Of a stretch of DNA of 64,000 nucleotides, positions 22,788 through 35,107 are shown in pieces. Location: positions 620,001 to 684,000 of the forward strand of contig JAVSML010024431.1 of NCBI GenBank assembly GCA_038503035.1, written 5' to 3'. Both the position numbers and the translations under genes were made by a program. Position 1 is the stretch's first letter. Every line of letters begins with the position of its first letter. The notes under the pieces are model-generated. The model saw only the letters and a program-made list of their open reading frames with translations, ran no database searches and was not told the DNA's origin. This DNA comes from Crocodylus rhombifer. Its lineage: Eukaryota > Chordata > Crocodylia > Crocodylidae.

Positions 22788-25700
22788 TTCTCAGCTAGGG
22801 GGAAAAAAGGAAATTACAAAGGGAATACCTACAAGAATCCTATATATGTACTTTGTTTATTTCATGGAGAAATAACATGTCAAGTTTCCCCTCTGGTAGC
22901 TGATTGTACACTTCGTTTAAAAAAACCCACGTTCATTCAAGAACAAATGTTACACAGTCTGACAGTATTAACATACAAAAAATTAACAGTATGTGAATTT
23001 AATTTAACATTAACTAATGACGGTTGTAAAAAGTTGAACCTTTTTTTATTAGTCTGACAGAACGAGTTATAGTTCAGGAAGATGTCATCTTTGTCTCTCT
23101 CCCAGTTTTTCACCTCCTCTCTCTCTCTCTCTCATAGGTTATGACATTAGATTAAACAACATGTAGCTGGTGCTAGTAGTTGCTTTATGTATGACCACCA
23201 GGTTGTTTGTCAATAATAATGAAGCAGAGAAGGACAAGAAAACAACTATCTGAAGCAGAAATGTATAAAAGTATTGATGTATCTGTGCTTTTAGCTACCA
23301 AGTACCATATCATAGTTGTTGTAACAGTTCCCATCTGAAATAAATTCCTCCGCTAGCCCCAAATATCTTGCTGCTGTTGTTACTGCAGAAGAATGTAACG
23401 CCCACAGATAGTTTGAGAAAGATACTTTGGTTGTTCTGTTACGGCCTTCCTATTAATCGTAAGTCAAATTACTTCCCCTTTCACAGTGGGAAAATAATAC
23501 GTTTTTGGCTTATTAGAAAGCCATGTGTGAGCCATTTCCAGGTAATTCAAGCAGAAATTCATATTGTAAAAAAACTTCCAAGAGGCATGTTGAGAAGACA
23601 AATACATAATGCAGTCCAGAAAGTAATATATTTATTACTCTTTTTTCCTCCATTACGTTATAAAGAAGCCATCTGAGCTGGCTGACAATTTTTGTTTTCT
23701 TTCTCTCCACTGCTACTGGATTCACTGGTGACAAGTAGAAAGTTCTGATTTATTATAGGCAAGAAAAGTACAGGTGAATGCATTGCATAGCAGTAGTAGA
23801 AAGTAAACACACAATGGCTGGTTCCTAAAGTATTCTGATGTTGGTAATTTGTTAAACAAGACTTTGTCACCCACTCCTTCAAAATCTTTCTCACAATTGG
23901 CTTCTGCTTCTTATACTTTTAACAATAAATGGGTAGCAGCAGAGAAATTGGGAAAGAAATCTTTATGCTATGCTGTTGTTTGCTTTCTGAGTTCCATTTC
24001 ATGAAGATATAAAATACAGTTTTGAGAGGAAACAAGTCTGTAAGCGTCCTCTTAGCTAGTAGCCTTTGAATGGGTTGTGAGATTTCTTCAGACAGTGCAT
24101 CTTTAAATCTAGTATGGATGTCTCATGGGAAGGGGATATCTGATTGTAAGACTAGGAAAATGATCAGTAACTTTCTCCTTTTAGTCAAAGTCCAGTTCTT
24201 TAGAAAACTAGCAATAACTGAAAGTACATCTGAAATTGAATAAGAGTAGTCTCGCGTTGGCTGGGCCTCAAACGATGGCAGTAAAATAGGTTATTCCATT
24301 CCTTTTTAAAAAATAATGAAATGTGAACTCTGAATTTTACACTGCTCTAAATTCCATAAATAAAACTTCACATCTGAACTTAATTGTTTTGATTGGCCAT
24401 CAGGCTACGAAACATCTGTTTGTTAGTCATGATCTGGGCTCAGTTCAGATTGGTGACCTAGATTTTGAACAATTCATGTCTAGTTGCCATGTAGCAGATC
24501 TTAAAATTTAGTATGTTTATTGATGTTCTGCAAAAGTAAATTTGGGAGATCAGTTTTTGTATTTTTTTTCCTTGACTCTTTGGGTGGTAGGGTGTTGAGA
24601 TAATGGTTGGCTGAAGCTGGGATAACCTAGTTCCTTCAACTTTTGTGTGGAAAGTGGCAAGTAAAGTATCTTCTACATATGAACAAAAGTATTGGTATTG
24701 GCCTTTAGAAACTGGAGGCTGAGTGAATCAAGGCAGACTTGGATGCACAGGAATCTTGGGTAGGAGAGCTTCTGTAGCAGGGAGTCCTCTTTAACTGCCA
24801 AAACATCCAAGGTAAACATAAGGAAGCTGAGTTAAAGCTGGGTTTGGTGGTGGTTGTTGTTTTTTTAAGAATCCTTTATAGAATGCTTCACTAGTCATTT
24901 GCCTATGGAAGTATTAAACTGTAATCCCAGACTGCCTTATGTAGCTGGAGGTCCTAGATAGGATGCGTTTCAGCTGTAGTAGCAATAGTAGTCTCAGGGA
25001 CTGGACAGTTGGACCATTAGGTCTTGGCTCTCAGGAGATGCTAGACAGGTGATGTTCTTGGAGGTCAGCAGCCGAGGGGCAGAGGATGCACTTCAAGAAA
25101 TCCCAGCTAGGGGACACTGCCAGGACTCTGTTGAGACTTGGAAGGAACACATGATTTGATGGGTGGGTTCCAAGTACAGGACCATGCGAGGCATGCAGCT
25201 GAGGCTTATTACTTATTCATTATCTGGTTACAGACTTGCTGGATGTGTGAATTCAGTTCTTCTTTAATGCGACTACACATGGATCACCTCCAGAAGAGTT
25301 TTGGTTCTCCCAGTATTTTCAGGTTGCAGAGAACAGCCTTTTTCTATGGACTGTGCGAGTTGCCAGTGGCTAATAAGACCCTGGAACAGCTGTTCAAATA
25401 AGAAATTGCTTCCATGTTCAGTGGTGGAATTACATCTGTGCAGTGGGGAACTGGCAGAAACAAGGGCAATGCTGCCAATTCCTGCTCAAGACTTGTTGAG
25501 CGATGGTTCCAATTTAATTGAGCAGCTTATTTTGCTTGGATTACCTAGCCTGAATTTTTCAAATAGGCAGACTTTCTTGGAAAAGAATGCTAGTGAGCCA
25601 CATATTCATACAACTTGTTTATGTCAGAAGTTGGAGCGTCTTGACCCTGTCTGCTTAAAAATATTGTGTGCGCACGTGTGTATGAGCATGTATGTATTTT

Positions 25701-26430
25701 GTTTTCTCAATTTCTGAGTAGTTTGTACATTCCATTCAACCTGTTTATTTTGTGTCTTTTGATGAGAGTATAATCAGGGAGTATTAGATGAAAGAGATTT
25801 TTTTTTTTAAAACATTTGGCTTTTAAAAATCTTTCTGGGTAATAATCAAGTGACAGCCTTGTCCACATCATACTGTATTTGTGTCACCTACATGAGCACT
25901 ATGGTACTAAGACTTCCACTTTGAGATCTAGCTCTTAGTCTCAAAGTGCTTCTCTTTCTACCATTTAGTCTTCGGTCTCCTTTTGGGTGTGCTTGCTGAA
26001 ACTGAGCAAGTATCTTTCTTTCCCCTTTTGAATGTTTTCCAGTCAGGTTTACAAAATTACTTCTGCATAATTTTCTCATCTTCCTTGATAAATTTAAACA
26101 CTTAGAAATTTCAGACTGAAGTTTTTGATAGGCACAGGACTTCTATCACCAATGCATATCTGCTTAATGGAAGTTGCTCATACTTTGGGAGATGTATTTC
26201 ATGTTGCTTCATAGCATGAAACCAGGATAACTCATATAATTTTTACAGTCTAGCAACTTTTGAGCTAATTGTTTTCACATAAATTAATAGTGTGATGCTA
26301 GGACAGAGGAAGAAGCTACTCAGACCATCTATGTTTTCATGAAACAAAATGGATTTAAGGACCGGGTCCATATGACCTCAGACGTGTCTGTTGCGGCATC
26401 TCAAAGCAGTTTGAGATGATGCAGAAGGCA
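22788..26430. other. Intronic sequence, no gene seen
   Basis: AT-rich and non-coding apart from a CT run near 23116-23133. Overlapping open frames at 25138-25717 resemble no family I know, and no splice-framed exon is evident. Confidence 0.45.
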
Positions 26431-26893
26431 CTCCACAAACTAGAAAATGTTCCTTGTGCTGCATATATGTAGCATGGTTTCCCAGGATGAGCAGGGGGAT
26501 TGCTGGGGCCTGGGCACAGATGCAGGGAACAGAACAGCCACAATGCAGTGGGTGGGACAGCTGCAGCTGGACCCATGTCCTGGTGCAGGGAGGGAGATGC
26601 TGCTGGGAGGGAGTGAGTAGGGGGCAGGCAGAGTCAGGAGTTAGGGACACTGGTGAGGTTGTGGGTTGGGAGTGAGAGGCAAGGGCATGGGCAGGGCAGC
26701 AGCATATAAATGCTGCTCAGCAGCAAAAAGCAGCTGTGGGGACAGCTGCAGCTGAACCCACATCCTGGTGAGTGAAGGGTGCAGGGAGAGCTCTCATTTT
26801 GTATGATAAAACCAAAAGCAAATGTCAAAGTATATAGATATTTAGAATTTTTTTTATTAGAATTTAGAATTTTTTTTATTAGAATGATTGAGG
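26430..26893 (-). mobile_element. hAT-type family A, partial minus-strand copy 4
   Basis: Read on the minus strand, 26893-26700 follows the AT-rich head of family A (actgaggcac, tatttagaat, tttggt-like, tatcatacaaaatgagagctc, ctcaccaggatgtgggttcagct) and then its GC-rich core. Its outer ends cannot be matched, so both limits are approximate. A 22-bp unit inside it is tandemly duplicated at 26840-26883. Confidence 0.72.
26840..26883. repeat. 22-bp perfect tandem duplication
   Basis: The 22-bp unit from 26840 (atttagaatttt... ending attaga) is repeated directly and exactly at 26862-26883. It lies in the AT-rich head of a family A element. The other copies have one unit, so it arose locally. 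Confidence 0.88.
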
Positions 26894-27770
26894 CACCACT
26901 ACCTGCTTGGAGTGCAGCCTGGCACAGCCCTGGCCCCGCCCTCCTTTATCTGGGGGACAAGCCCTCACAGATGAGTGGTAGAAGCCGCCACGTGAGCAAC
27001 TTGCCCCAGCCCCTCCCTTACCACGGGGGGCTATGATCGCCCCCCCCCTTCCCATCCCTTCCCCCTTCCCTTCTATCACAACAGACTTACCAGCAATGAG
27101 CACGTGTTCTGGAAGACAGCTACCCAGATGGCAGAGCGGGGGCACTGGAAGATATAACAGCAGTGCCATTTAAAGGCCAGCTGCACAGTTGCAGCCCACT
27201 AGCAGCTGCCCAGAAGTGAAGAAGGCTCTGCTGCAGTGCTCATACCAAAGTCCAAGCAGCCGCGCAATCCCCATCCAGGTCTGACAGGCACGCAACCATG
27301 GGGCTGCAGGTCCAAGGTGGCGGATGCTGTTACAGGTGGTAGGAGGTCACAGCCAGGTAGCAGCCCCCACTGCCAGACTGCTGCAATAGGTAGAGGGTAC
27401 AGGGGCCACTCTAGGTCACAGATGCTGCAGCAGTCCAGCTGGCACAGGGGCCTAGTGTCCCCAGATACCAATTGGCTGGGCTTCAGAAGCTCCTCAGGGC
27501 AAGTAGCTCTTAGCTGCTCACCAGGGTAGGTTTTTATACTGCTGGGGCTAGCACAAGTGCAGGCCCTAGCCTCTAGCTCCCTCTGCCTGAAGATCTGGGA
27601 GGAGCTGGGCAGGGTCAGTTTGCCCCAAGTGGCACAATTTGCCTCGCACCAAATTGCATATTCAGACGTGTGCTGAGGCACAAATCTCCAGCACAGATTT
27701 GTGCCACTGCTACTTGAGCTGTTGCAAGCGTATGTGTCTGCCTGTGTGGACATGCCCAAGATGATTAAAT
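26894..27770. repeat. GC-rich repeat-like region, Harbinger-like right end
   Basis: A GC-rich block whose right part (ggcacaaatc, cagatttgtgccact, then gtgtggacatgccc at about 27746-27759) echoes the element at 39902-40294. The left terminus is not identified and nothing in it is coding. Confidence 0.4.
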
Positions 27771-29203
27771 CATTGTTCCGTACATTACATGTAAGGTACT
27801 TTTGTCCAGATGACTTGTCTGAGTAATACCTCTGTTATCCAGGTTCTGATTTCATTAAATTGGGAAATATCATCTAAGGGGAAAAAAGTGTACTAAGAGA
27901 TCTGGAATTAATTTCTTAGGATTCTTAAGGTGTAAAACATGATGATACTGTATTGGTATAAAGCCTGAATTAACAAGCTTGTAAATAGGTGCATATCCAA
28001 AAAGTGATCACAGAATTGCAGTAACTGGGTTAATTCAGCCAAAAAGATGTGATGTGCACTTGCAAATGGTGCATTCATAATTTCTGTGCCAGTAATATGA
28101 CAATTCTGTAATTTCATCTTTGGATATTTTACATATGAAAGATACAGGTTTTAACAAAATTACCCTTTGCAAATGGAGTCAAGCAGGAGTTCCTTGGGTT
28201 TGTGATTGACTGTTCCAGTTGGATTCTTCTCTACCCCCACCACTACACATACAACTTCATCTTTCCATTTTTCATGTGAAGTGATAGCTTCACTGTGGTT
28301 TGTTTTGCAGTATGTAAATACTTGTAGACACACAGCTGTGAGCCACCTTTTATTTATATTTATTTTTTTTGGATTTTAACTGCACTTACGCTGGTGTGTG
28401 TTTGCTGTGTAGGTGTTCCTAATGCCCTGCAGCCTAAGGTGAAATGAGTCAAAGCAAGTCTGATAATTGAAGATAAGATTTACTTGATGGGTCTTCTGCT
28501 TCCAGCAGTAATGTTGACCAGAGGGATTGTACAGCAGGCAGGGGAAGTGATGCTGCATTATAAACATTGATACCGGAGAATATTTTTGTTGACTGAGTGC
28601 ATGGTGTTTATAAATGAGGAAACAACTAAGGAAAAGGTAAATCAGAGTCAGCAGGTTTGTCTGGATCTTGGATTGTTGCACCCTTTGGTTGGTCATTCCC
28701 TATGAACTGGTTAGTGAGCCTGCTGCCTGTGCAGCCTGGCTATGCCCCAAGGGGACTCTTCAGTGGGTCCTTTTAAAGGCCAAACACAGTCCTTGCTCAT
28801 GCAAACAATAAACCAACAAACAAAAACTGATAGCCCTTCTTTAGACAGGGAGAGGCCCTTCACTTTGACCCCTCATCAAGCTTCTCTGGTTTTCAGTCTC
28901 TCTTGGGGACCACTTCTTTCCTGTAACTCTAGCTCTCTGCTCTCTCTGGCGTTTTAACTGCTTGTGGGTTCTCCTTGAGTAGCTTTGGGCCTCCATCACA
29001 GGTTGTACTCTCCTTAAAGGGCCAGACTGCCTTGTTACATATCTTCTTTCCCCAGCTTCCTAAAACCCTCTCTTTCTCATTTAGTCTATTCCAACCCCGT
29101 GGGTAGTAGTCTGTGTTACTGTTACCCCAGAGACATACATCAAATGAGTAGGGTTGCAATGCCATGTACCAGTGTGTTGGCTTTGTGTTGTTTTCCCTTA
29201 TGA
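27771..29203. other. Intronic sequence, nothing definite
   Basis: Non-coding. 28700-29200 is C/T-rich and looks like old repeat DNA, but I cannot assign it. Confidence 0.4.
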
Positions 29204-30032
29204 CAGGGTGGATAAAACTCAATGATTTTTTAAAAATAAAAAAATCTTATTTTTTACTTAAACAAATCAGATTTTTTATTTAATCCTATTTTTAAAAAAT
29301 TTTTTAAAGATGCTTTTTTAAAAAAAGAAAACCTATATAAGGGTAATTTTAATTTAAGATATGCTAGAAAAAACCTTTTTAGGAAAAATTTATAAGTAGG
29401 TCACAACAGGCTATGGACTAAGCTGGGGGCCAAATCTTATGGGGTTCCCAGAGGCTCCTCTATAGGTTAGTAAAGATTAAAGAAACCACTCTACCCAATG
29501 GGACTCAGTGCTCAGTCTAGACCAGCGGTTCCCAATCTGTGGTACAGGTACCACCAGTGGTACGCAGGCAACCTGTCAGTGGTATACATTAACAGATTTA
29601 TTAGAATTACTTTATGTGACAAAAATTTGCTGGTGGTACCTAAGCTTGTATTGTTTTATTTTGGTGGTGCACAATCTGTCAGTCTGGGAACCACTTGTCT
29701 AGAAGAACCCATTAGAGATGCTTAGTTTGAGAACTGAAACTGGATTTGTGTTTTCAGAGATAACATCCTTGTTAACAGCAGTATATGGAGATGAGAGAGA
29801 ACAGACCCGATTACCTGCCCATCAGCCCTAGTGTCTCTCTGCAAGTTTGTATACACAGAGTCAAGCCCTTACCTCTCTCTAAAAGTGCTAAGTTTCAAGA
29901 AGTTAAATGAATAGAGGATATCAAACAACAAGAATGCACTTTTTATAGAAAACAGTGCTTAAATCGAGGCTTCCTGACCAGTGATTTTAAATCATGATTT
30001 AAATCTATTTCATTGAAATCAAATCCACTCTG
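29204..30032. mobile_element. hAT-like element with ATTTAAATC-rich ends, host of a nested insertion
   Basis: The left end is cagggtggataaaactcaat. The right end, reverse-complemented, is cagagtggatttgatttcaa. The ends are extremely AT-rich (runs of aaatcatgatttaaatc). It is interrupted at 29515-29704 by a second element with its own 8-bp duplication. Flanks of the outer element match only weakly (4 of 8), so its superfamily is inferred from the CAG...CTG ends. Confidence 0.75.
29523..29696. mobile_element. 174-bp hAT MITE nested in the 29204-30032 element
   Basis: The left end is cagcggttcccaatctg. The right end, reverse-complemented, is aagtggttcccagactg. The 8-bp flanks gtctagac (29515-29522) and gtctagaa (29697-29704) match at 7 of 8. 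The interior contains ggtggta-type inverted words and codes for nothing. Confidence 0.88.
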
Positions 30033-30984
30033 CTGTATCCTGTGTAGCTGTGTCTGGGGGGCATGATCTGTGATTAAATGGGGCCCAAAGGAGAGAATAG
30101 CAGAAGGACTTAACTACCCATTTTATAGTAAGGCATCCTTTTTATAATTACAGAATAGTTCTTCTGTGAGGAAGGAGCTTGTTACTTCAGACCAGGACTG
30201 GGTGTTCCCCATCTACAAAGTCCTTGGAGAGAATGCCCTCAAGACTTTGCTTCAAGGCACCTGTTTATAAAATTAACTTATGGCTAAAGTCTGGGCTGCA
30301 TAACAGGAGGGTACCTAATATTCACTTTATTTCTTCAAAGGCTCACAGTGGTGACCACTGTACTGGTTTGGGTGCTGTTTTCATAGCTTGTATACCAGTG
30401 CAGAGGTGATTTTTGAGAATTGTGGGGATAAAGTGTCAATGGTAGCTGGATAACCCCGAGAAGGATTTTATCCATCTCTTTAGTTTTAGGTACAGGAGAC
30501 TCCACCAACACTTCTACCTTGTCTGTGGTGTTAATCTCTCCATTCCTGAGAGTATACCTGAGATACTTGGTTTCCTAACAACCAAGTTGGTATTTTGCCA
30601 GGCCTGCAGCCCAAAAGGACTGTAGTATGGCCTTGACCTGAGGAAGCTGTTTCTTCCAAGTGCCAGTGAACACCAGATTGAGGTCGGCTCCAGCATATTC
30701 TTGCTGTAGCCACAGAACTGTACCCAGCAGATGCTAAAAGGTGGTTAGGGGCACCATCGAGACTGAAGGGGAGGCCCTGAATTGACAGGGCATTGTAAAT
30801 TGTAGTTGTGGGATTTGATATGGACTGTGGGGATTTTTGCCTTTCTGTAGTGGGGGCATGGTGTTCTTCCTTGGTACTCTCAAGTATATATTAAGAACCC
30901 TGCAGCAACAGGATGCTGGCTGCCATGGTCCTCCTGCTTTACCTGTAGCAGATTAGGGTGTTATATCTTGTAGTTATGTCAGTA
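30033..30984. other. Intronic sequence, possible decayed pseudogene on minus strand
   Basis: On the minus strand 30514-30720 gives coding-like stretches (AGADLNLVFTGTWKKQLPQV, then FGLQAWQNTNLV) that end in stops. I do not recognise the family, and it may be chance. Confidence 0.3.
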
Positions 30985-31950
30985 CCCCAGCCTGTTGATG
31001 GTGGTGGTGCTGCTGCTGCTGCCATACCTGTGGAGCCGCACACAATGCAGGGAGTGTGCTGAGTGACAGAGGGAAATCTGTGTGCTGAGTGACAGAAGGG
31101 GACCAGCCCCTGGGCTGCAGTGCAGCTGGCCGAGGCCCCAGTACAGAGCCTGCCCATCAGCCCAACCACCCGCCCACCCTGCATAGCTAAGCCCACAAAT
31201 GGCGTGGTGCTCCTGGCAGGCGGCAGCACCAGCTTCATCCCAGTCGGGGGGCTGGGCTTGGAGCAGGTGGGAGTCAGGTGGGCTCAGCTGCAAGCCCGGC
31301 TGCAAGCAGCCTGGGCTCCGTGGTTGGCAGCAGCTACCAGAGCCTGGGCTGGTTGCAGCCAGGAGGCTGCAAACAGCTGCTTTGGGCTCCGGCATCAGCT
31401 TCATACCAGTGGGTGTGGGTGAGTGTGTGCCTTGGAGCAGATGGTGGGGATAGGGCTTGAGGCAGCACAGCCCTCCCACTGTCTGTTCTGAGGTGCCCGT
31501 ACAGTTCCTGCCAGCATGGAGCTGATGCCGGGGCGGTAGAGCCTGGTGCAGCTGTTTGCAGTCTGCCTGCTACAGCTGCCCAGAGCCCGGGCTGGCTACA
31601 AACAGCTGTGCTGGGCTCCAGAGCCGTCACCAGCTCTGCGCCGACAGCAGGGCCCTCCCTCAGTGTCTGCTCCGAGGTGTGCGTGGACCTGCTAGTATGG
31701 AGCTGATGCTGGAACCAAGAGCAGCTGCACATAACATCCTAGCTGCAACCGGCCCAGGCTCTGGGTAGCTGCTGCCAACCACAGAGCCCAGTCCGCTTTC
31801 AGCAGGGCTTGCAGCTTCCCAGCCACCTGCTGGGAGCAGCCTGGGCTTCATGGCTGGCAGCAACTGCCTAGAGCCCAGACTGACCGTGGCATGCTGAGCA
31901 AAATGGCCTCACATGCCATGCTCGGCACATGTGCTGTGGGTTGCAATGTG
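30985..31950. repeat. GC-rich, internally repetitive block
   Basis: Words such as agcctgggctg, caaacagctg and cagctaccagagc recur many times in both orientations through 31230-31870, giving open frames on both strands that are composition artefacts. The ends are undefined. It may be the core of an older transposon next to the family A copy that follows. Confidence 0.5.
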
Positions 31951-31956
31951 TGTGAT

Positions 31957-32003
31957 ATACATACATACATACATACATATGTGTGTGTGTATTATATATA
32001 TGT
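31957..32003. repeat. Microsatellite (CATA)n-(GT)n-(AT)n
   Basis: A run of cata units passes into gtgtgtgtgt and then tatatata, immediately before the family A copy at about 32010. Confidence 0.9.
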
Positions 32004-32009
32004 TTATGT

Positions 32010-32600
32010 ATCAGTTGAACACAATGTTTTTTTGATATATTTACAATTTTAAAGCAATTTGGAAGCCTACCTGTGCCTCAGTCACTATAATAAAATATAT
32101 TCTAAATACCTATAAATTTTGGTATTTGATCTTGGGTTTTTTATCATGGAAAATCAGAGCTCCAACTGTCCTGTTAGTTCAGAGAACGCAGGTCCAGGCA
32201 CCTCACTCCCAGCCCTGCTGGTGCCCTTCCCTCCCTGCCCCACCCCCAGCTCTGCCAGATGGGGCCCACAGCTGCCAGGGCTACGTGCCAGAGACCTGGG
32301 TCTGCAGCCCTCTGCCCCCCACAGCAGTGCCTGAGCCCTGTCTGCTACCCATAGGAGGTGAACAGCTGCTGCAGCAGAGCAAAGCATGAAGCCCAGCTCC
32401 CACTCCCAGCTGCCTGCCTGCTGCAGGCTTAGGTGGGGGGTGGGGGCCAGCATCCCGTTGCTGCATGCCAGAAAGCCCCACTGAAGCACCCGATCTATAC
32501 AGATGCTGCAGAGCCAGGTCAAAGTGATGCACTACTGCTTCCAGTAAAGCACATTTTTGGAGTGTTTTTCCCCTATGTCTGTCAGTGCCCACAATTTTTT
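32010..32600 (+). mobile_element. hAT-type family A, partial copy 2
   Basis: Shares tcagttgaacacaatgttt, tttggaagcctacctgtgcc, tattctaaatacct and tcatggaaaatcagagctcc, in order, with the 21451 and 45669 copies. A shorter GC-rich core follows. The outer terminal repeats are missing or too diverged, and the right limit is approximate. Confidence 0.8.
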
Positions 32601-32700
32601 ATGGTTTGTCTTTAAAACAAAAACTCATTTCTTTCTATTTGGGAAATTGGTGGCAACTTCCAGAACCTTGTACTAGGGTAACTAGTAGAATACTACATAG

Positions 32701-33060
32701 CAGAGGTATCAAACATCCACCCTGTAGACTAGATTCAGCCTGCAGAGGTGGGTCATCTGGCCTCTGATGCTCCTTGTGGGTGGAACCACACACCTCAGTT
32801 TGCTCCAGGACTTGTGTCTGCTGTTGCTGGGCCCTTGCAGTGGTGTAAATCCCTGCTGTTTTGTTGTGGCTCTAGAACCCAGGCAGTTAACACTACAACC
32901 CTCCCCCCCTCCTCCTGTCTCCCTTATTCACCTCTGAAATTGTGGGTTTTAGTCACTGCAGTACTTAATACTGTTGCTGCTATTTGTGGCTTATCTGGCT
33001 CATGAGAAGCTCTGTGGTTTAAATCTGGCCGATAGGGCCCAATAAGTTTGACAACCCTTG
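32701..33060. mobile_element. hAT-type element (GGTGTCAAAC ends)
   Basis: The left end is cagaggtatcaaac. The right end aagtttgacaacccttg reverse-complements to caagggttgtcaaactt. These are diverged forms of the CAGGGGTGTCAAAC hAT terminus shared with the element at 49291. No target duplication is left. Length is 360 bp, non-coding. Confidence 0.72.
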
Positions 33061-33798
33061 TGTCAATTGTCTTTGTCTTGGTGTCTCGGCAAGTATGTAG
33101 GAGTTGCAGAATGACTAGAGCATTGCTGTTTCTCCCTGTGTAGGCTTGGTCTCAATTCCCCCACATATTGGGTAGTCCTGTAATTAATTATGTTACGTGC
33201 TTCTGAGTTTTGGACAGAAAATGGAACACTAAGTCTAGATCTTAAGTGCCCCAAAGTTCAGAAGTGGTATATGCATTTTTAAAAAAACCCGTTGGCCAAA
33301 CTTCAGGAAGGGGCTCTGTTACTGCAGCTCCTGTTTCTTCACTACATTGTATCTAGTTCAGGATTATTGATTCCGATCCATCTTGGTTGTTTACGGAAAC
33401 ATAAAGGCATTTTCAAAAGTGCTCTGCATTGGTTTGCTTTTGATTTGGGGCCAGCGGCTCATTGCTTTTGAAAAGACTTCTGTAACTTTCTTAGGTATGA
33501 AAAATATGCAGCAATGCACTCAAATGGTGTAATCATTTCTTTATCTGCTTTTGACACGTGCATATCTTCATATTTTCAAAAATAATTTTGTATATGTTAC
33601 TTAAACTACAAAATGGCACTTTTTTAAAGAGGGGAGAGGGATGGAATTGCTAGCCTTCATTCAAACTGCCAGCTGGTAATCTTGATAGATCTTGCATGCT
33701 CAGCAAAGTTGGTCCTGGTTGGTAGTGGGATAGAAAATCAAAGCCAGCTTGGTACCTTTGTGTATACTATGTTGCAGCTGCTGTTTCTTCATCTAGAA
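33061..33798. other. Intronic sequence, nothing recognised
   Basis: Non-coding AT-rich spacer between two hAT-type elements. Confidence 0.45.
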
Positions 33799-34066
33799 CA
33801 GTGGTCTCCAAAGTGGGGTACGTAAGACGATCCACTGGGGTGCAGGAGGAAAATATTAACTTCTATTTATGTACTGGCGCCCTCACTCAGTCTGTAAGTC
33901 AGACAGTCACGTGTCACGTACGGTACGTGAGGTATCCTGAGGGAAGAGCGAAAGTTCCACAATGTGGAGGGGTTGACAGTGGTGCCCTTGCTCATATATT
34001 GGGGGGGTGTGCTCAAAAATTTTTTACTGATAGGGGTGCACAGTCAAAAAAGTTTGGAGGCCACTG
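33799..34066. mobile_element. 268-bp hAT MITE with perfect 8-bp duplication
   Basis: The left end is cagtggtctccaaagtgggg. The right end, reverse-complemented, is cagtggcctccaaacttt. The flanks are identical: atctagaa at 33791-33798 and 34067-34074. A near-palindrome, cacgtacggtacgtg, lies at about 33916-33930. Non-coding. Confidence 0.92.
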
Positions 34067-34074
34067 ATCTAGAA

Positions 34075-34885
34075 AACCTGTTCTCACAGTTCTAGTAACA
34101 TCTGGGGGTGGGAGTTCTGATGCATTTTGATCAGTTTGTTTTTTGAAGGTGGAAAAAACCTTTTGATCTTTTTAATGAAGACGAAAAATGGAATTTTTTC
34201 CTTCAGGAAAGTAACTCCAGCTTTTGCATCTGTGTAATGTCCTTGTGGCTTTTTTTTCTTTTCTTTTAAATTACATAATATATTGTTTCTTTGTTCTCTA
34301 ATTTACCAGCCTGATTATTGGATAAAGTGTGTGCTGTCCCATGCTTGCTTGCATAGTTGTTATGGGAGTAATCATAGGACCAGCAATCTCTAGACTTTGA
34401 CTCTGGCCCTAGACTGACTTTCATGCAATTAAATGAAGTTGTTCTTTCCTTCTAGCATAACCTTTAAAAATATAAGCAGAAAGCAGACAGATGAATGAGA
34501 AAGCTAGACTTAGAGGCTTCATTTGTTGACAGTGGTTTATGTAGTCTGCCGTTAACAACTACACGAAGTTCAGAGATGGGTATGATTGTGTTAGTTTAGG
34601 GTATAATATCCAAACTAATTTTAGAGAGAGTCTTTGCCTTCTATTCCTAAAAAGGAAAATGAGAGACATCCTAAATAACGTATTTATTGCATTTTGTATA
34701 TTACATTGAATATGCTATTTAGATATGTGATTCTGTGTTCTCATGCTGTTTGGGTGTAGCTTCACTTTCTAGTTAGTGTTTGTGTTACAAAATCGAGCCG
34801 TTTGGTAACAGATGTCAAATACCATACTCCCATATCTACAATAGATTAGCATTTGAAGAAGATATTGCGATGAGAGCCTTTCTAC
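34075..34885. other. Intronic sequence, nothing recognised
   Basis: AT-rich, non-coding. Confidence 0.45.
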
Positions 34886-34887
34886 TA

Positions 34888-35105
34888 CAGTGCATTCTTC
34901 GTTATCCCCACCTTCAATTATCTGAACAGCAGCTTTGTTTTACTGACTTGTAACTGTAAACCGTTTTCTTTATAGCGTTATTTAATAAAGTCCCAGAGCT
35001 CCACTCTTAATTTCAATACAGTGGTTCCAATAACAAGTCCCCCTTGAAAGTCTCCCTTAAAAAGATCAAAAACAGCATGATAAGCTGTTTTCTTAACTTT
35101 TACTG
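34888..35105. mobile_element. Tc1/mariner (pogo/Tigger-like) MITE
   Basis: CAGTGCATTCTTCGTTATCC at the left faces ...acttttactg at the right, and both sides are flanked by TA (34886-34887 and 35106-35107). The CAGT start and the tcgttat word resemble Tigger-type ends. The 218-bp interior is non-coding. The inverted repeats match only moderately. Confidence 0.6.
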
Positions 35106-35107
35106 TA

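Noticed and set aside
22152..23057. 301-codon plus-strand open frame
   Set aside because: It begins inside the GC-rich core of a hAT-type element (21451-22779) and runs out past its right end. Other registers of the same core are open too, and the translation shows no domain.
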